A stretch of 64,000 nucleotides of DNA from Lactobacillus sp. PV034 (GTDB lineage: Bacteria > Bacillota > Bacilli > Lactobacillales > Lactobacillaceae): NCBI RefSeq assembly GCF_014522305.1, contig NZ_CP041982.1, positions 873,001 through 937,000 of the forward strand, given 5' to 3'. Within the stretch, counting starts at the first letter, position 1, and each line of letters opens with the position of its first letter. Below the pieces are notes generated by a model. That model saw only the letters and a list, made by a program, of their open reading frames with translations, was not told the origin of the DNA and made no database searches. Both the position numbers and the translations under genes were made by a program. Below are positions 9,071-17,654 of the stretch, one piece after another.

Positions 9071-10417
9071 TTACTTCTTTTTCAACACACTAACTGCTTC
9101 AACATGTGGTGTTTGTGGGAACATATCCACAGGATCAATTCTATCAAAGCTATATCCAGCATCTTTAAACTGTTCTAAATCACGTACCATCGTAGCTGGA
9201 TTACATGAAATATAGACAATCTTTTCTGGACCGGTTTTGACTGCCGCTTCAATAAATTCAGGAGTTAAGCCCTTACGAGGTGGATCAACAAAAATCACGT
9301 CTGTCTTTAAGCCATCGGCTGCCCATTTAGGCATGATGTTTTCAGCTTTTCCGACTACATAATGAGCATTATCAATTCCATTTAAAGTAGCATTATTATT
9401 TGCATCTTCAACAGCAGGCTTGACTATTTCCATCCCCCGAACTTCTTTGACGTGTTTTGCCACAGATAAACCAATCGTTCCAATCCCAGAATATGCATCA
9501 ATTACAACATCATCCGGCTTTAATTCAGCCTTATCAATCGCTAATTGATATAAGCGAGGAGTTTGCAATGAATTAATCTGGAAGAAACTTTGTGGTGAAA
9601 TTTTAAATTCGACATCCCCAATTTTATCCACAATATAATCTTTTCCCGAAAGCAAATAATCCTTTTTCCCCAGAATTACATTGGTCTTTTGTGGATTATG
9701 ATTCAAAACAACGCTAGTTACACCATCAATTTTGCTAATTTCTTCAGTCACCTTGGCTAATTGTGGAAATTCTTTGTGCAAAGTTACCAAAATCACCATA
9801 ATTTCCCCAGTTGCCTTAGAACGGCGGACATCAAGATAACGCACTTCACCTTTATGATTCCTTTCATCATAAGCAGGAACCTGATTCTTACGTAAAATAT
9901 CACGAACTGCTAAAAGAGTACGGTCAATTTCAGGATCAGTAGTAAAGAAATTAGTCAAAGGCATCAAATCGTGTGAGTGACGGCGGAAAAAGCCAATCTC
10001 TAATTGACCATTTACGTTTCTTACTGGGACTTGGCCCTTATTACGGTAACCAACTTCTTCGGGACTAGCCAAAGTTTGTCCTACTTCGACATCATCCATG
10101 TGTGCTTTTTGCAAAAGATTAACTACTTGCTGACGCTTAAATTCAAGTTGCTTGTCATAATTTAGATGTGCTAAAGAAGCTAGTCCTGTTTGCACCCATT
10201 GGCGCAAACCAACCTTCATTCGATCCGGACTTTCCTTCACCATTTCTTCAATCTTAGCAAAAGCAAAATTTTTCTTTACTTTTAAAATCTTGGCTTTAAC
10301 CACTTCACCTGGTAAAGCATTATTTACAAAAACAGTGAGCCCCTCATGATGAGCTACACCCATTCCTTCATAAGAGAGATCAGTAATTTCTAATTCTACA
10401 ATTTCGTTCTTTTGCAT
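9071..10417 (-). CDS. rlmD: 23S rRNA (uracil-C5)-methyltransferase RlmD/RlmCD
   Basis: A 448-residue SAM-dependent enzyme of the TrmA/RumA family that makes m5U in 23S rRNA (U747/U1939 in Gram-positive RlmCD). An N-terminal TRAM domain (about 4-58) is followed by the methyltransferase core: DAYSGIG (307-313) binds SAM, DPPRKG is at 378-383, and Cys405 in SCNP is the nucleophile. The four Fe-S cysteines usual after SPDR are absent: residues 68-85 contain no Cys. The length is normal otherwise. The ATG at 10417 has AGAGGA upstream. In Bacillus rlmCD follows dgkB directly; here 10 kb of other genes lie between. Confidence 0.9.
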   Translation of the reverse strand: MQKNEIVELEITDLSYEGMGVAHHEGLTVFVNNALPGEVVKAKILKVKKNFAFAKIEEMVKESPDRMKVGLRQWVQTGLASLAHLNYDKQLEFKRQQVVNLLQKAHMDDVEVGQTLASPEEVGYRNKGQVPVRNVNGQLEIGFFRRHSHDLMPLTNFFTTDPEIDRTLLAVRDILRKNQVPAYDERNHKGEVRYLDVRRSKATGEIMVILVTLHKEFPQLAKVTEEISKIDGVTSVVLNHNPQKTNVILGKKDYLLSGKDYIVDKIGDVEFKISPQSFFQINSLQTPRLYQLAIDKAELKPDDVVIDAYSGIGTIGLSVAKHVKEVRGMEIVKPAVEDANNNATLNGIDNAHYVVGKAENIMPKWAADGLKTDVIFVDPPRKGLTPEFIEAAVKTGPEKIVYISCNPATMVRDLEQFKDAGYSFDRIDPVDMFPQTPHVEAVSVLKKK

Positions 10418-10494
10418 AAGTATCCTCTTTCTCTTACTTTTTTCTTTCTACGACGGTATTTTTAATAATTATACCATCAAATTTTAAAAAAATA

Positions 10495-10523
10495 TTGACA
10501 CCAAATTTCTCTCTTGCTATTAT
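10495..10523 (+). promoter_or_regulatory. Sigma-A promoter of the tyrosine T-box operon
   Basis: A consensus TTGACA (10495-10500), a 17-bp spacer and TATTAT (10518-10523) place the transcription start near 10530, just before the T-box leader. Confidence 0.75.
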
Positions 10524-10540
10524 GTTGATTAACATAAATC

Positions 10541-10750
10541 AATCGTCCTAGTAGGAGCTTTGTTAGGCGTCAGAGAGCTGGTGGGGATGTGCGAACCAGT
10601 CAGGCAAAGAATTCTGAATTACAGCGATTAAATTACATTTATCGGTACTAACAGAACCGTTATCTTCTGTAGAGATCGAGTCTTGTGCTTGAATTTGGGT
10701 GGTACCGCGATTTCAATCGTCCCGTTGATTAATTTCAACGGGACTTTTTT
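10541..10750 (+). promoter_or_regulatory. T-box riboswitch, tyrosine specifier (UAC)
   Basis: A tRNA-sensing leader. Stem I closes with AATCG (10541-10545) and CGATT (10625-10629). The specifier loop has AGTA on the 5' side and GAAT followed by TAC (10620-10622) on the 3' side, giving a Tyr codon. The T-box GGGTGGTACCGCG is at 10697-10709. The terminator pairs GTCCCGTTGA (10719-10728) with TCAACGGGAC (10735-10744) and ends in a T run. When uncharged tRNA-Tyr binds, antitermination should switch on the NhaC-family gene 17 bases downstream. Confidence 0.85.
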
Positions 10751-10767
10751 ATTAAGGAGGACTAAAA

Positions 10768-12141
10768 ATGAAAAAGAAAGTCTCTTTTGGTGAAGCTCTC
10801 ACCATTTTGGCTATTTTACTAATCATCTTAGGTTGGTCAGTAATTAAACTCGGCTTAATGCCAGAAGTACCCGTCTTATTCACTGTCTGTTTATTAATTT
10901 TCTGGGCAAAATTTAGAGGTGCCTCATGGACAGAAATCCAAGATGGAGTGAAAGAGGGAATTAGCGTCGCCATTATTCCAATCTTTATTTTTATCCTAAT
11001 TGGCGCCTTAATTGGGTTATGGATTAAAGCCGGAATTATCCCTTCAATTATGGTTGCCGGATTCAAACTAATTAACGGTCAATTCTTTGTTCCTTCAGTA
11101 TTCATCGTTTGTGCTATTGTTGGTACAGCAATCGGTAGTGGTTTTACGACTATTTCTACCGTTGGAATTGCTCTGTTTGGAATTGGCGTAAGTATGAATC
11201 TGAATCCTGCTTTAATGGCTGGTGCAATTATTTCTGGAGCAGTTTTTGGTGATAAAATGTCTCCTTTATCTGATTCTACTAACCTTTCTTCTGCGGTAGC
11301 TGAAAGTGAACTATTTGCCCATATTAAAAATATGATGTGGTCTACTATCCCTGCCTTCATTGTTTCTTTAATTCTTTTCTGGTTTTTGGGAAATAGTGGC
11401 CAGATGCATGCTTCAAAAATTCAACGTACAGTTCATATTTTACAAAGTAACTTCTCTATTAGTTGGTGGGCCATTGCACCAATCCTATTGATGATTTACT
11501 GTGCTTGGCGTAAAATCCCTGCAATTCCTACCTTATTCCTTAATATTGTTTTGAGTGTAGTTATGATTTTTATTCAAAATCCTCATCAATCTATTACTGC
11601 TTTAAACGATATTATAATGAATGGTTTTGTAGCTAAAACTTCTGATAAATCTGTTAACCTTTTATTAACTCGTGGTGGAATTTCTAGCATGATGGGCACA
11701 GTGGCCTTGATTATTTCTACTCTTTCTTTAGGTGGATTACTGATGAAATTTGAAGTGGTACAAAATGCAATGAAGCCACTTGTTGACCATTTGAAAAAGC
11801 CAGGTCGCTTGGTTATTACCACTATTCTTTCCGGGATTTGTATCAACCTTTTCGTTGGTGAGCAATACCTTTCAGTAATTTTACCAGGACGTGCTTTTAA
11901 ACAGGCTTACGACAAAATGGGCTTATCTTCCTTAGCACTAAGCCGTGTCTTAGAAGATGGTGGTAGTGTTATCAACTACCTAATTCCTTGGGGCGTTGCC
12001 GGATCATTTGCGGCATCAACTTTAGGAGTGCCCGTGCTTGACTTTATCCCATTTACCTTCTTTAGTCTACTTTCACCAGTCTTTTCTATTTTATCTGGAG
12101 TAACTGGTATTGGTTTAAAGTGGAACAAAAAAAATAAGTAA
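10768..12141 (+). CDS. nhaC: NhaC-family carrier under tyrosine T-box control (probable tyrosine transporter)
   Basis: A 457-residue polytopic membrane protein of the NhaC Na+/H+ antiporter family with about 11-12 hydrophobic segments, including GSGFTTISTVGIALFGIG and GDKMSPLSDSTNLSSAV. Family members include Na+/H+ antiporters, malate/lactate exchangers and predicted amino acid carriers. The leader carries a T-box with a UAC specifier, so expression should respond to tyrosine starvation; uptake of tyrosine is therefore the better guess than sodium export. AAGGAGG lies before the ATG. There is no strong terminator, only a weak AT hairpin near 12146-12163. Confidence 0.82.
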   Translation: MKKKVSFGEALTILAILLIILGWSVIKLGLMPEVPVLFTVCLLIFWAKFRGASWTEIQDGVKEGISVAIIPIFIFILIGALIGLWIKAGIIPSIMVAGFKLINGQFFVPSVFIVCAIVGTAIGSGFTTISTVGIALFGIGVSMNLNPALMAGAIISGAVFGDKMSPLSDSTNLSSAVAESELFAHIKNMMWSTIPAFIVSLILFWFLGNSGQMHASKIQRTVHILQSNFSISWWAIAPILLMIYCAWRKIPAIPTLFLNIVLSVVMIFIQNPHQSITALNDIIMNGFVAKTSDKSVNLLLTRGGISSMMGTVALIISTLSLGGLLMKFEVVQNAMKPLVDHLKKPGRLVITTILSGICINLFVGEQYLSVILPGRAFKQAYDKMGLSSLALSRVLEDGGSVINYLIPWGVAGSFAASTLGVPVLDFIPFTFFSLLSPVFSILSGVTGIGLKWNKKNK

Positions 12142-12246
12142 GGTTTAATAAGATAGCTTTATTACTTCTTTTTCCTTATACTAGTAATATGTAAAAGTTT
12201 AATATTCTCTTGTATAAAATAATTGTATTTAGAAAGAGGTTGTAAA

Positions 12247-12957
12247 ATGGATAATTTTTCCAATCAATCTGAGCACCGTCAAATCGTTGACAATGCTGCT
12301 CTAAATAAGTTTTTAAGTAAAATGTACGGTATTATGACCTTAGCAGTCTTTGTTTCTGCTCTCACTGCTTACTTAACAATGACTGTATTTGCTGTACCAA
12401 TGAGTCGCTTTTTATCCCATTCTTGGAGTGTGTGGCTTCTATTATTATTACCTTTTGCTTTAACTATTGGAATAAGCTTTAAAGCTACTCGTAATCCCGT
12501 TGCTAGTTTTGTCATGCTTATGATAACAGCAATTGCTTATGGCATTACCTTTGCCGTTATTGCTTCAGCTTATACTGGTGCCGACATTGCAGCTGCCTTT
12601 CTTTCATCAGCTGCTGTCTTTATCACAATGGCAGTTATTGGTACTGTGACTAAAAAGAATCTCTCAAACCTAGGTTCTTATGCTTCAGCAGCTTTAATTG
12701 GTTTAATCGTAGCTTGGATCATTAATATGTTCCTCAGAAACCCAATGGTTGACTACGTCTTTTCATTTATTGCAGTAATTATCTTTACCATTTTAACTGC
12801 TTGGGATGCTCAACAAATGAAAAAGCTTTACCTCCAATATGGTAATGAAGTTTCTACTACTGGATTGGCCGTTCAAGGTGCTTTAATGTTATATCTAGAT
12901 TTCATTAACTTGTTCCTCCAATTCTTAGAAATTTTCGGTTTTAGTGACCGCAACTAA
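12247..12957 (+). CDS. Bax inhibitor-1/YccA family membrane protein
   Basis: A 236-residue protein with seven hydrophobic segments, ending FLQFLEIFG-FSDRN, the usual BI-1 C-terminus. Bacterial members (YetJ/YccA type) are pH-sensitive calcium leak channels or modulators of FtsH. The N-terminal stretch NALNKFLSKMYGIMTLAVFVSAL is typical. The start is the ATG at 12247, with AGAGG eight bases upstream; an earlier in-frame TTG at 12223 would lie before that site. It is monocistronic, between the NhaC gene and a strong terminator. Confidence 0.85.
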   Translation: MDNFSNQSEHRQIVDNAALNKFLSKMYGIMTLAVFVSALTAYLTMTVFAVPMSRFLSHSWSVWLLLLLPFALTIGISFKATRNPVASFVMLMITAIAYGITFAVIASAYTGADIAAAFLSSAAVFITMAVIGTVTKKNLSNLGSYASAALIGLIVAWIINMFLRNPMVDYVFSFIAVIIFTILTAWDAQQMKKLYLQYGNEVSTTGLAVQGALMLYLDFINLFLQFLEIFGFSDRN

Positions 12958-12972
12958 ACTTAAATACTAATA

Positions 12973-13007
12973 AAACCTCGAGATTTGTATTTTGAATCTC
13001 GAGGTTT
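12973..13007 (+). terminator. Rho-independent terminator
   Basis: AAACCTCGAGATT pairs with AATCTCGAGGTTT across a 9-nt loop and is followed by T residues. It ends the BI-1 gene. Confidence 0.85.
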
Positions 13008-13169
13008 TTCTTATCGTAATTTATTATTGTAATTTACGTATTAAATTTTTTACAAAAATATCTTAACTCTGCAAATAAATTAAATAATCCTGGTTTATAC
13101 AAAACTGCATTACTATTTCTCTTACAGTCAATAATAAACCAAAACTTTTTAATTAAACTTTGACAAAAG

Positions 13170-13215
13170 AAAAATCACTTACCAATTTTTAAATATTAAT
13201 TAGTAAGTGATTTTT
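13170..13215 (-). terminator. Terminator of the ABC exporter operon
   Basis: AAAATCACTTAC (13171-13182) pairs with GTAAGTGATTTT (13203-13214). It lies just past the stop of the FtsX-type permease gene, with an A-rich stretch that becomes a U tract on the minus strand. Confidence 0.7.
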
Positions 13216-13217
13216 AG

Positions 13218-15470
13218 TTACTCCACACCTTTTAAAGCTTGTACCATATCAATGTTCTTAATTCTACGACTAATAAATAAAGTGGTTGATAACGAACAAA
13301 TCCATACGAATAAAGATGCAATTACAATAGTTTCCCAGTTATAATATCTTGTATATTCCAAATTAATAGTTGAAAATGTTTTAACGTACTGTCCTAAGAA
13401 CCATATTCCAGCCGGTATACCTATTAGCCAACCAATAAAAGTAGTAATCAAATTCTCAATAAGTGTTAATCTACGTAATTCTCTCTTATGTATTCCCAGT
13501 ACACGCAAAGTTGCATAGTCTCTCATTTTTTCGACAAAACTTAATGATCCTAAATTATAAAGAACGATAATAATTAATAATGCACCAAATATAATAATTA
13601 AAGCGAAAATACTCATTAGGCTATTTACAAAATTATATGCATTCTTTTTTTGTTCATTAATGGAAATTGTTGAATTAATATCTTGTTTATGATATTTATA
13701 ATTCTTACCAACTAGTAATGTTGTTGGCTGGTAAAATCCTTTAGCTTTCTGCCAAGTATGGGCAGTTATATAGGCACCTTGATTAGTTTCTGTAGTGATA
13801 ATACCTTTAACTTTGAAAGAATATTGCTTATTACTTCCAAAAGTTCTAACCTTTAAATTGTCGCCTTTTTTAATATTTGCCCTCTTTGCAAATCCTTGAG
13901 TCACATACAAGCCACCATTCTTAATACCCATGCCATTTGTTGTTTTCATATTAACGTAATCACCCTTATCAACTATAATTAATAATCTATTATAGCCATC
14001 ATCGGGTGAAAAATGAGCCTGACTAATTTGTACCCATTGCTTAGCTTGAGGATGTGTCCTTGAATATGATTCATAATTATTAACATACAGTCGTTTATTA
14101 TACGAAAAGTCTGTATTATATGCTTTATCCACAAGATGTGTCATCGACTGTGGCATACCAATTCCAGCAATTGTTAACATCATGCCACCAGCTACACCAA
14201 TAATTCCCATTAATGTTCTTGTACGATTGATAAAAGCATCTCTAATAGCCCAGCGTCCAGAATATGGTAAGTGTTTCCACAGATTTTTCCAGTGCTCAAG
14301 CCATATTTTTTTTGCTTTTGTTTCTTCATTTCCCCTCAGATAAAGAGCAGGTACTCCTTTTGATCCACTCCTAGCTGCTAAATATGCAGAGAAAACGCAA
14401 ATTAAAATGACCAATATCATTACCATCCAGGCAGAAAAACTATATGAAACCTGCCAACTAGGAAGAGAAAACATATTCTTTTGTGATGATAAAACATACC
14501 AAGAAATTAGTGGAGCCACTAAAGCACCAACAATTGTTCCAAGACTACCCACTAGCAAGCCAAAACTTGCATAATGAATTTGAATTCTAAAATTTGAAAA
14601 TCCTAAGGCCTTCAAAGTAGCTATTTCCTCTGTTTGGCTAGTAATCAGGCGTCTAATTGTAGTATACATTGCCAAAATTGCCAACAAAAGGAAAATAAAG
14701 GAGAACATATACGAAAGGTTCTTAATTTCTCCAACTCTTTCTATTGCCGTAGAAACATCTGGTAAAGTGTGTCGATTATAATATGTTAATAATCTAGCAC
14801 CAAATATTTTCTCTATTTCTTTTCTAAAATTTTTATGCTTTCCATCAATCTCAACAATATTTTGAGGTCCTTTATAATTAAATACTTTTCTTAGAGCTTT
14901 AGGTGAAACATAAGCATAACCATAATTAGAATAGTTAGGAGCAATAAACTCCTGCGTTCCAGTGAAATATATTCGACTAGGACTTTGGACAATACCTCTT
15001 ACTTTTAAATGTAAGTTTTGATTGGTATAGGTTAATGATAAATTATCTCCAACTTTTAAAGAATGAGCTCTAGCATATTCTTTATTAATCCATATTCCAT
15101 TCTCACTCTGGCTATTGTATTTTTCGCCTTTTACCCGGTATAACTTAATTAGCGGTTTTTGAAATGAATCGATAATTAGATAATGGTTATCCTGCTTAAC
15201 TTGTAACCTAGTTCCAAAACTTAATTTTTTTATACCTGAAATATCTTTTAACTTACTTTTGTCATCTTTAGTAATATAACTTCCCTGAATCCAATAATTA
15301 GGTAAATTATTTTTTGTTAAGTAACTATTTAAGCTTTCCTGTAATCCATGCCACGCCCCTTGTAAACCGACAAATACAATAATAGACAGTGCAGCCATTA
15401 AAAAGACCGACATAAATTGAGCCCAATTATGGCTTATATCTCGAAATAATTTACGATTTAATAATTTCAT
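13218..15470 (-). CDS. ABC transporter permease, FtsX/MacB-like (two FtsX domains)
   Basis: A 750-residue permease with the duplicated plan of large FtsX-family transporters. There is one N-terminal helix, an extracellular domain (about 45-250), three helices (about 250-380), another helix near 415, a second extracellular domain (about 440-610) and three C-terminal helices. It pairs with the ATPase gene just upstream (3-bp gap). Such systems export peptides, lipids or act in bacteriocin/antibiotic response. The linked MarR regulator suggests the pump is induced by a toxic compound. The C-terminal end reads IKNIDMVQALKGVE, a frequent FtsX-family end. Confidence 0.85.
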   Translation of the reverse strand: MKLLNRKLFRDISHNWAQFMSVFLMAALSIIVFVGLQGAWHGLQESLNSYLTKNNLPNYWIQGSYITKDDKSKLKDISGIKKLSFGTRLQVKQDNHYLIIDSFQKPLIKLYRVKGEKYNSQSENGIWINKEYARAHSLKVGDNLSLTYTNQNLHLKVRGIVQSPSRIYFTGTQEFIAPNYSNYGYAYVSPKALRKVFNYKGPQNIVEIDGKHKNFRKEIEKIFGARLLTYYNRHTLPDVSTAIERVGEIKNLSYMFSFIFLLLAILAMYTTIRRLITSQTEEIATLKALGFSNFRIQIHYASFGLLVGSLGTIVGALVAPLISWYVLSSQKNMFSLPSWQVSYSFSAWMVMILVILICVFSAYLAARSGSKGVPALYLRGNEETKAKKIWLEHWKNLWKHLPYSGRWAIRDAFINRTRTLMGIIGVAGGMMLTIAGIGMPQSMTHLVDKAYNTDFSYNKRLYVNNYESYSRTHPQAKQWVQISQAHFSPDDGYNRLLIIVDKGDYVNMKTTNGMGIKNGGLYVTQGFAKRANIKKGDNLKVRTFGSNKQYSFKVKGIITTETNQGAYITAHTWQKAKGFYQPTTLLVGKNYKYHKQDINSTISINEQKKNAYNFVNSLMSIFALIIIFGALLIIIVLYNLGSLSFVEKMRDYATLRVLGIHKRELRRLTLIENLITTFIGWLIGIPAGIWFLGQYVKTFSTINLEYTRYYNWETIVIASLFVWICSLSTTLFISRRIKNIDMVQALKGVE

Positions 15471-15473
15471 TTG

Positions 15474-16163
15474 TTAAACTTTCTCCACAATTTTCGGACT
15501 TTTATTACCATATATCTTTTCTATTTGACCATCTTTTAGTCTAATAACATGATCTGCATACTGTTCAAATTTTGGATTATGGGTCACCATTACTACAGCA
15601 GTCTCACTTGATTTAGAAATATCCTGCAGTATTTTCATAATTTTTATGCTCGTTTTTGAATCTAAAGCTCCCGTAGGTTCATCACATAATAATAATTTTG
15701 GCTTTTTTGATAAAGCTCTTGCAATCGAAACTCTCTGCATTTCACCGCCAGACATTTGGTTAGGAAAATTATTGAGCCGCTCAGACAATCCAACTTGACT
15801 TAAGTAATCTTCTGCCTGATGATCGTTATTATTTAATTGTGCCGCAATTGCAACATTTTCTAGTGCAGTTAAACTCGGAATCAAATTATAAAATTGAAAA
15901 ACAAAGCCAACTACTTTTCTTCTATAATCCGTTAATTCATGATCATTTAACTTAGAAACTAATTGATCATTAAACTTAACTGCCCCTCTAGTTGGTCTGT
16001 CCATACCACCTAAAATATTTAACAACGTACTTTTTCCTGAACCAGACGGTCCTAAAATTATCGTTAATTTTCCTTGTTCTATCTTAAAACTCACTTCATG
16101 AAGAGCCTTCACTACTTGGTCACCAACGTGATATTCTTTATCAATTTTTTCAAATTCAATCAT
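15474..16163 (-). CDS. ABC transporter ATP-binding protein (MacB/LolD type)
   Basis: A 229-residue ATPase. Walker A GPSGSGKST is at 38-46, the signature MSGGE at 137-141, Walker B LLLCDEP at 157-163 and the switch His in VTHNP. It drives the FtsX-type permease encoded immediately downstream. I start it at the ATG at 16163 (MIEFEKIDKEY), with GAGGAAAG upstream; a longer frame from 16211 would cover the operator region. Transcription should begin near the inverted repeats at 16208-16251. Confidence 0.88.
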   Translation of the reverse strand: MIEFEKIDKEYHVGDQVVKALHEVSFKIEQGKLTIILGPSGSGKSTLLNILGGMDRPTRGAVKFNDQLVSKLNDHELTDYRRKVVGFVFQFYNLIPSLTALENVAIAAQLNNNDHQAEDYLSQVGLSERLNNFPNQMSGGEMQRVSIARALSKKPKLLLCDEPTGALDSKTSIKIMKILQDISKSSETAVVMVTHNPKFEQYADHVIRLKDGQIEKIYGNKSPKIVEKV

Positions 16164-16207
16164 TAGATCAACTTTCCTCTTCTTAATTAGATAGTTATTT
16201 TTAAAAT

Positions 16208-16251
16208 ACATGACATATCATGTATTTTATGTAATGTATGATATGCCATGT
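16208..16251. promoter_or_regulatory. Inverted-repeat operator between ABC exporter and marR
   Basis: ACATGACATATCATGTA (16208-16224) and TGTATGATATGCCATGT (16235-16251) are inverted copies with 14 of 17 matching bases, and each is itself a partial palindrome. The site lies between the divergent exporter operon and the MarR gene and is probably the MarR binding site. Confidence 0.6.
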
Positions 16252-16350
16252 ATTTTATGATGTCAATAGATTTTAGTCTAGAATTGCATCAACTAAATTA
16301 GTAATATAAAATTATTCCTACAAGAAATACGTTTAGAGAGTGTGTGATAA

Positions 16351-16815
16351 ATGGATAAAAAAATTGAAATTTTAAGATTTTTAATCAAAAGTTGTGAACG
16401 TGAATCATTATATGTTTTTAATAATTTACTTAAAGATTTAGAATTAACATCAAATCAAGTTGAAGTAATAACTATACTAAACTCATACGGTGCAATGTCT
16501 TTAAAAGAATTAGGTAATTTACTAATTTGTGAAAAAAAATCTCCTAGTAGATTAGTACAATCTTTAATTAAAAAGAAACTATTGATTAAAAAAATTGACG
16601 AAACAGATAAAAGAGTTAGTTTAATTGATTTAACTTCCCAAGGAAAAAAATTAATTCCTAAAATAAATGCTGCTAATGAAAAGTTTAATAGGATTATTGA
16701 AAAAAAAATCAATGATTCAACTCAAGTCGATGAATTAATAGCCATTCTCAGTGAATACCTAAAGGGCACAGATAGTCTTTCTAAAATACAGAGAAGATAT
16801 TACAAAGAAAAATAG
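16351..16815 (+). CDS. MarR-family transcriptional regulator
   Basis: A 154-residue winged-helix regulator. The recognition region reads SLKELGNLLICEKKSPSRLVQSLIKKKLL, followed by the wing KIDETDKRVSLIDLTSQGKKL, a standard MarR arrangement. MarR proteins repress neighbouring transport genes until a phenolic or other ligand binds. It is divergent from the ABC exporter with a long inverted-repeat operator between them, so I infer that it represses the exporter and perhaps itself. The ribosome site is weak (GAGAG, about 10 bases before the ATG). Confidence 0.85.
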   Translation: MDKKIEILRFLIKSCERESLYVFNNLLKDLELTSNQVEVITILNSYGAMSLKELGNLLICEKKSPSRLVQSLIKKKLLIKKIDETDKRVSLIDLTSQGKKLIPKINAANEKFNRIIEKKINDSTQVDELIAILSEYLKGTDSLSKIQRRYYKEK

Positions 16816-16937
16816 ATATCCTTTATTTTAGTAAGTCCCGTTAATGTCATTACTTTAAAATTAGAATGAACTAAAGAATGAAAAATTGAAACTAGAATAA
16901 TTAATATACTTAATAATTAAATGTTAATTTTAAGAAC

Positions 16938-16976
16938 AAAAAGACGATGAATAAAATTTAAATTCATCGCCTTTTT
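16938..16976 (+). terminator. Terminator downstream of marR
   Basis: AAAAAGACGATGAAT pairs with ATTCATCGCCTTTTT (one G-T pair), followed by T residues. It is 120 bp past the marR stop; the stretch between holds nothing recognisable. Confidence 0.7.
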
Positions 16977-17087
16977 AAACTGGCATTATAAATTAAAATA
17001 TTTCCGTAACTTGATTCATAATAGAATATAAAGAGTTCAAGTTAATTTTACAATCAACCAAGAAATTATTTTTAATTAATAATAGCA

Positions 17088-17118
17088 AAAAAAGCCGACC
17101 TTTATTGGTCGGCTTTTT
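17088..17118 (-). terminator. Terminator overlapping the end of the 17102 gene
   Basis: AAAAAAGCCGACC (17088-17100) pairs with GGTCGGCTTTTT (17107-17118). The right arm lies inside the last codons of the minus-strand gene. Confidence 0.85.
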
Positions 17119-17539
17119 CAGTGGCTGTCATGCATTGTTTTAAGGTATCTAAAATATGATTATATTTTTTAATATATTCTTTTGCTTGTGTTTCTTGATC
17201 AGAAGTTAGGTTTGGCTTAACTTCTAAAGGAAGGTAAATTTCTTCACCTTCAGAATTTTTACCAATTTTTTCTTCAATATAATTTTCTACACCACTTTGT
17301 TTCAACTTAGCCAATTCTTGACACTGTGGACGTAAAGAATCTACTTTTTCATTAATCTCTTGTTTTATTTTTTCATCATCTAGTTCATCAACTATTATAT
17401 AGAGCATATCGACAGTATCGAATAGTCTATCTGATACTTTAAACTCTGCAAAACGTTTCTTACTTTTCTGTGCATCAATTAAAACAGAAATTACTATCAA
17501 AGCAATAACTATAGCAATTATAAAAATTAAAAATTTCAC
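17102..17539 (-). CDS. Hypothetical protein with N-terminal membrane anchor
   Basis: A 145-residue protein starting with GTG (17539-17537) after AAAGGG. Residues 2-23 form one hydrophobic helix (FLIFIIAIVIALIVISVLI); the remainder is acidic and lysine-rich, mostly helical and cytoplasmic or extracytoplasmic. A short loop, KNSEGEEIYLPLEVKP, sits in the middle. I recognise no family. It has its own terminator and lies between marR and brnQ. Confidence 0.6.
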   Translation of the reverse strand: MKFLIFIIAIVIALIVISVLIDAQKSKKRFAEFKVSDRLFDTVDMLYIIVDELDDEKIKQEINEKVDSLRPQCQELAKLKQSGVENYIEEKIGKNSEGEEIYLPLEVKPNLTSDQETQAKEYIKKYNHILDTLKQCMTATEKADQ

Positions 17540-17654
17540 TTACTTATACCCTTTCTTTCGCTTATAACATACTTACTTATTTTAAAAGTATACCTAAGTC
17601 AACTGGGCAAATCTACTATATTTTTAATTTATTACTGATTGATAAAGCTAAAAT

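Noticed and set aside
10752-11066. 104-residue minus-strand frame opposite the NhaC gene
   Set aside because: Antisense shadow of membrane segments, rich in Pro/Ile as expected for such frames.
13218-16163. ABC pair considered as a bacteriocin immunity locus
   Set aside because: No precursor peptide, histidine kinase or response regulator is adjacent; the MarR link fits a general efflux unit.
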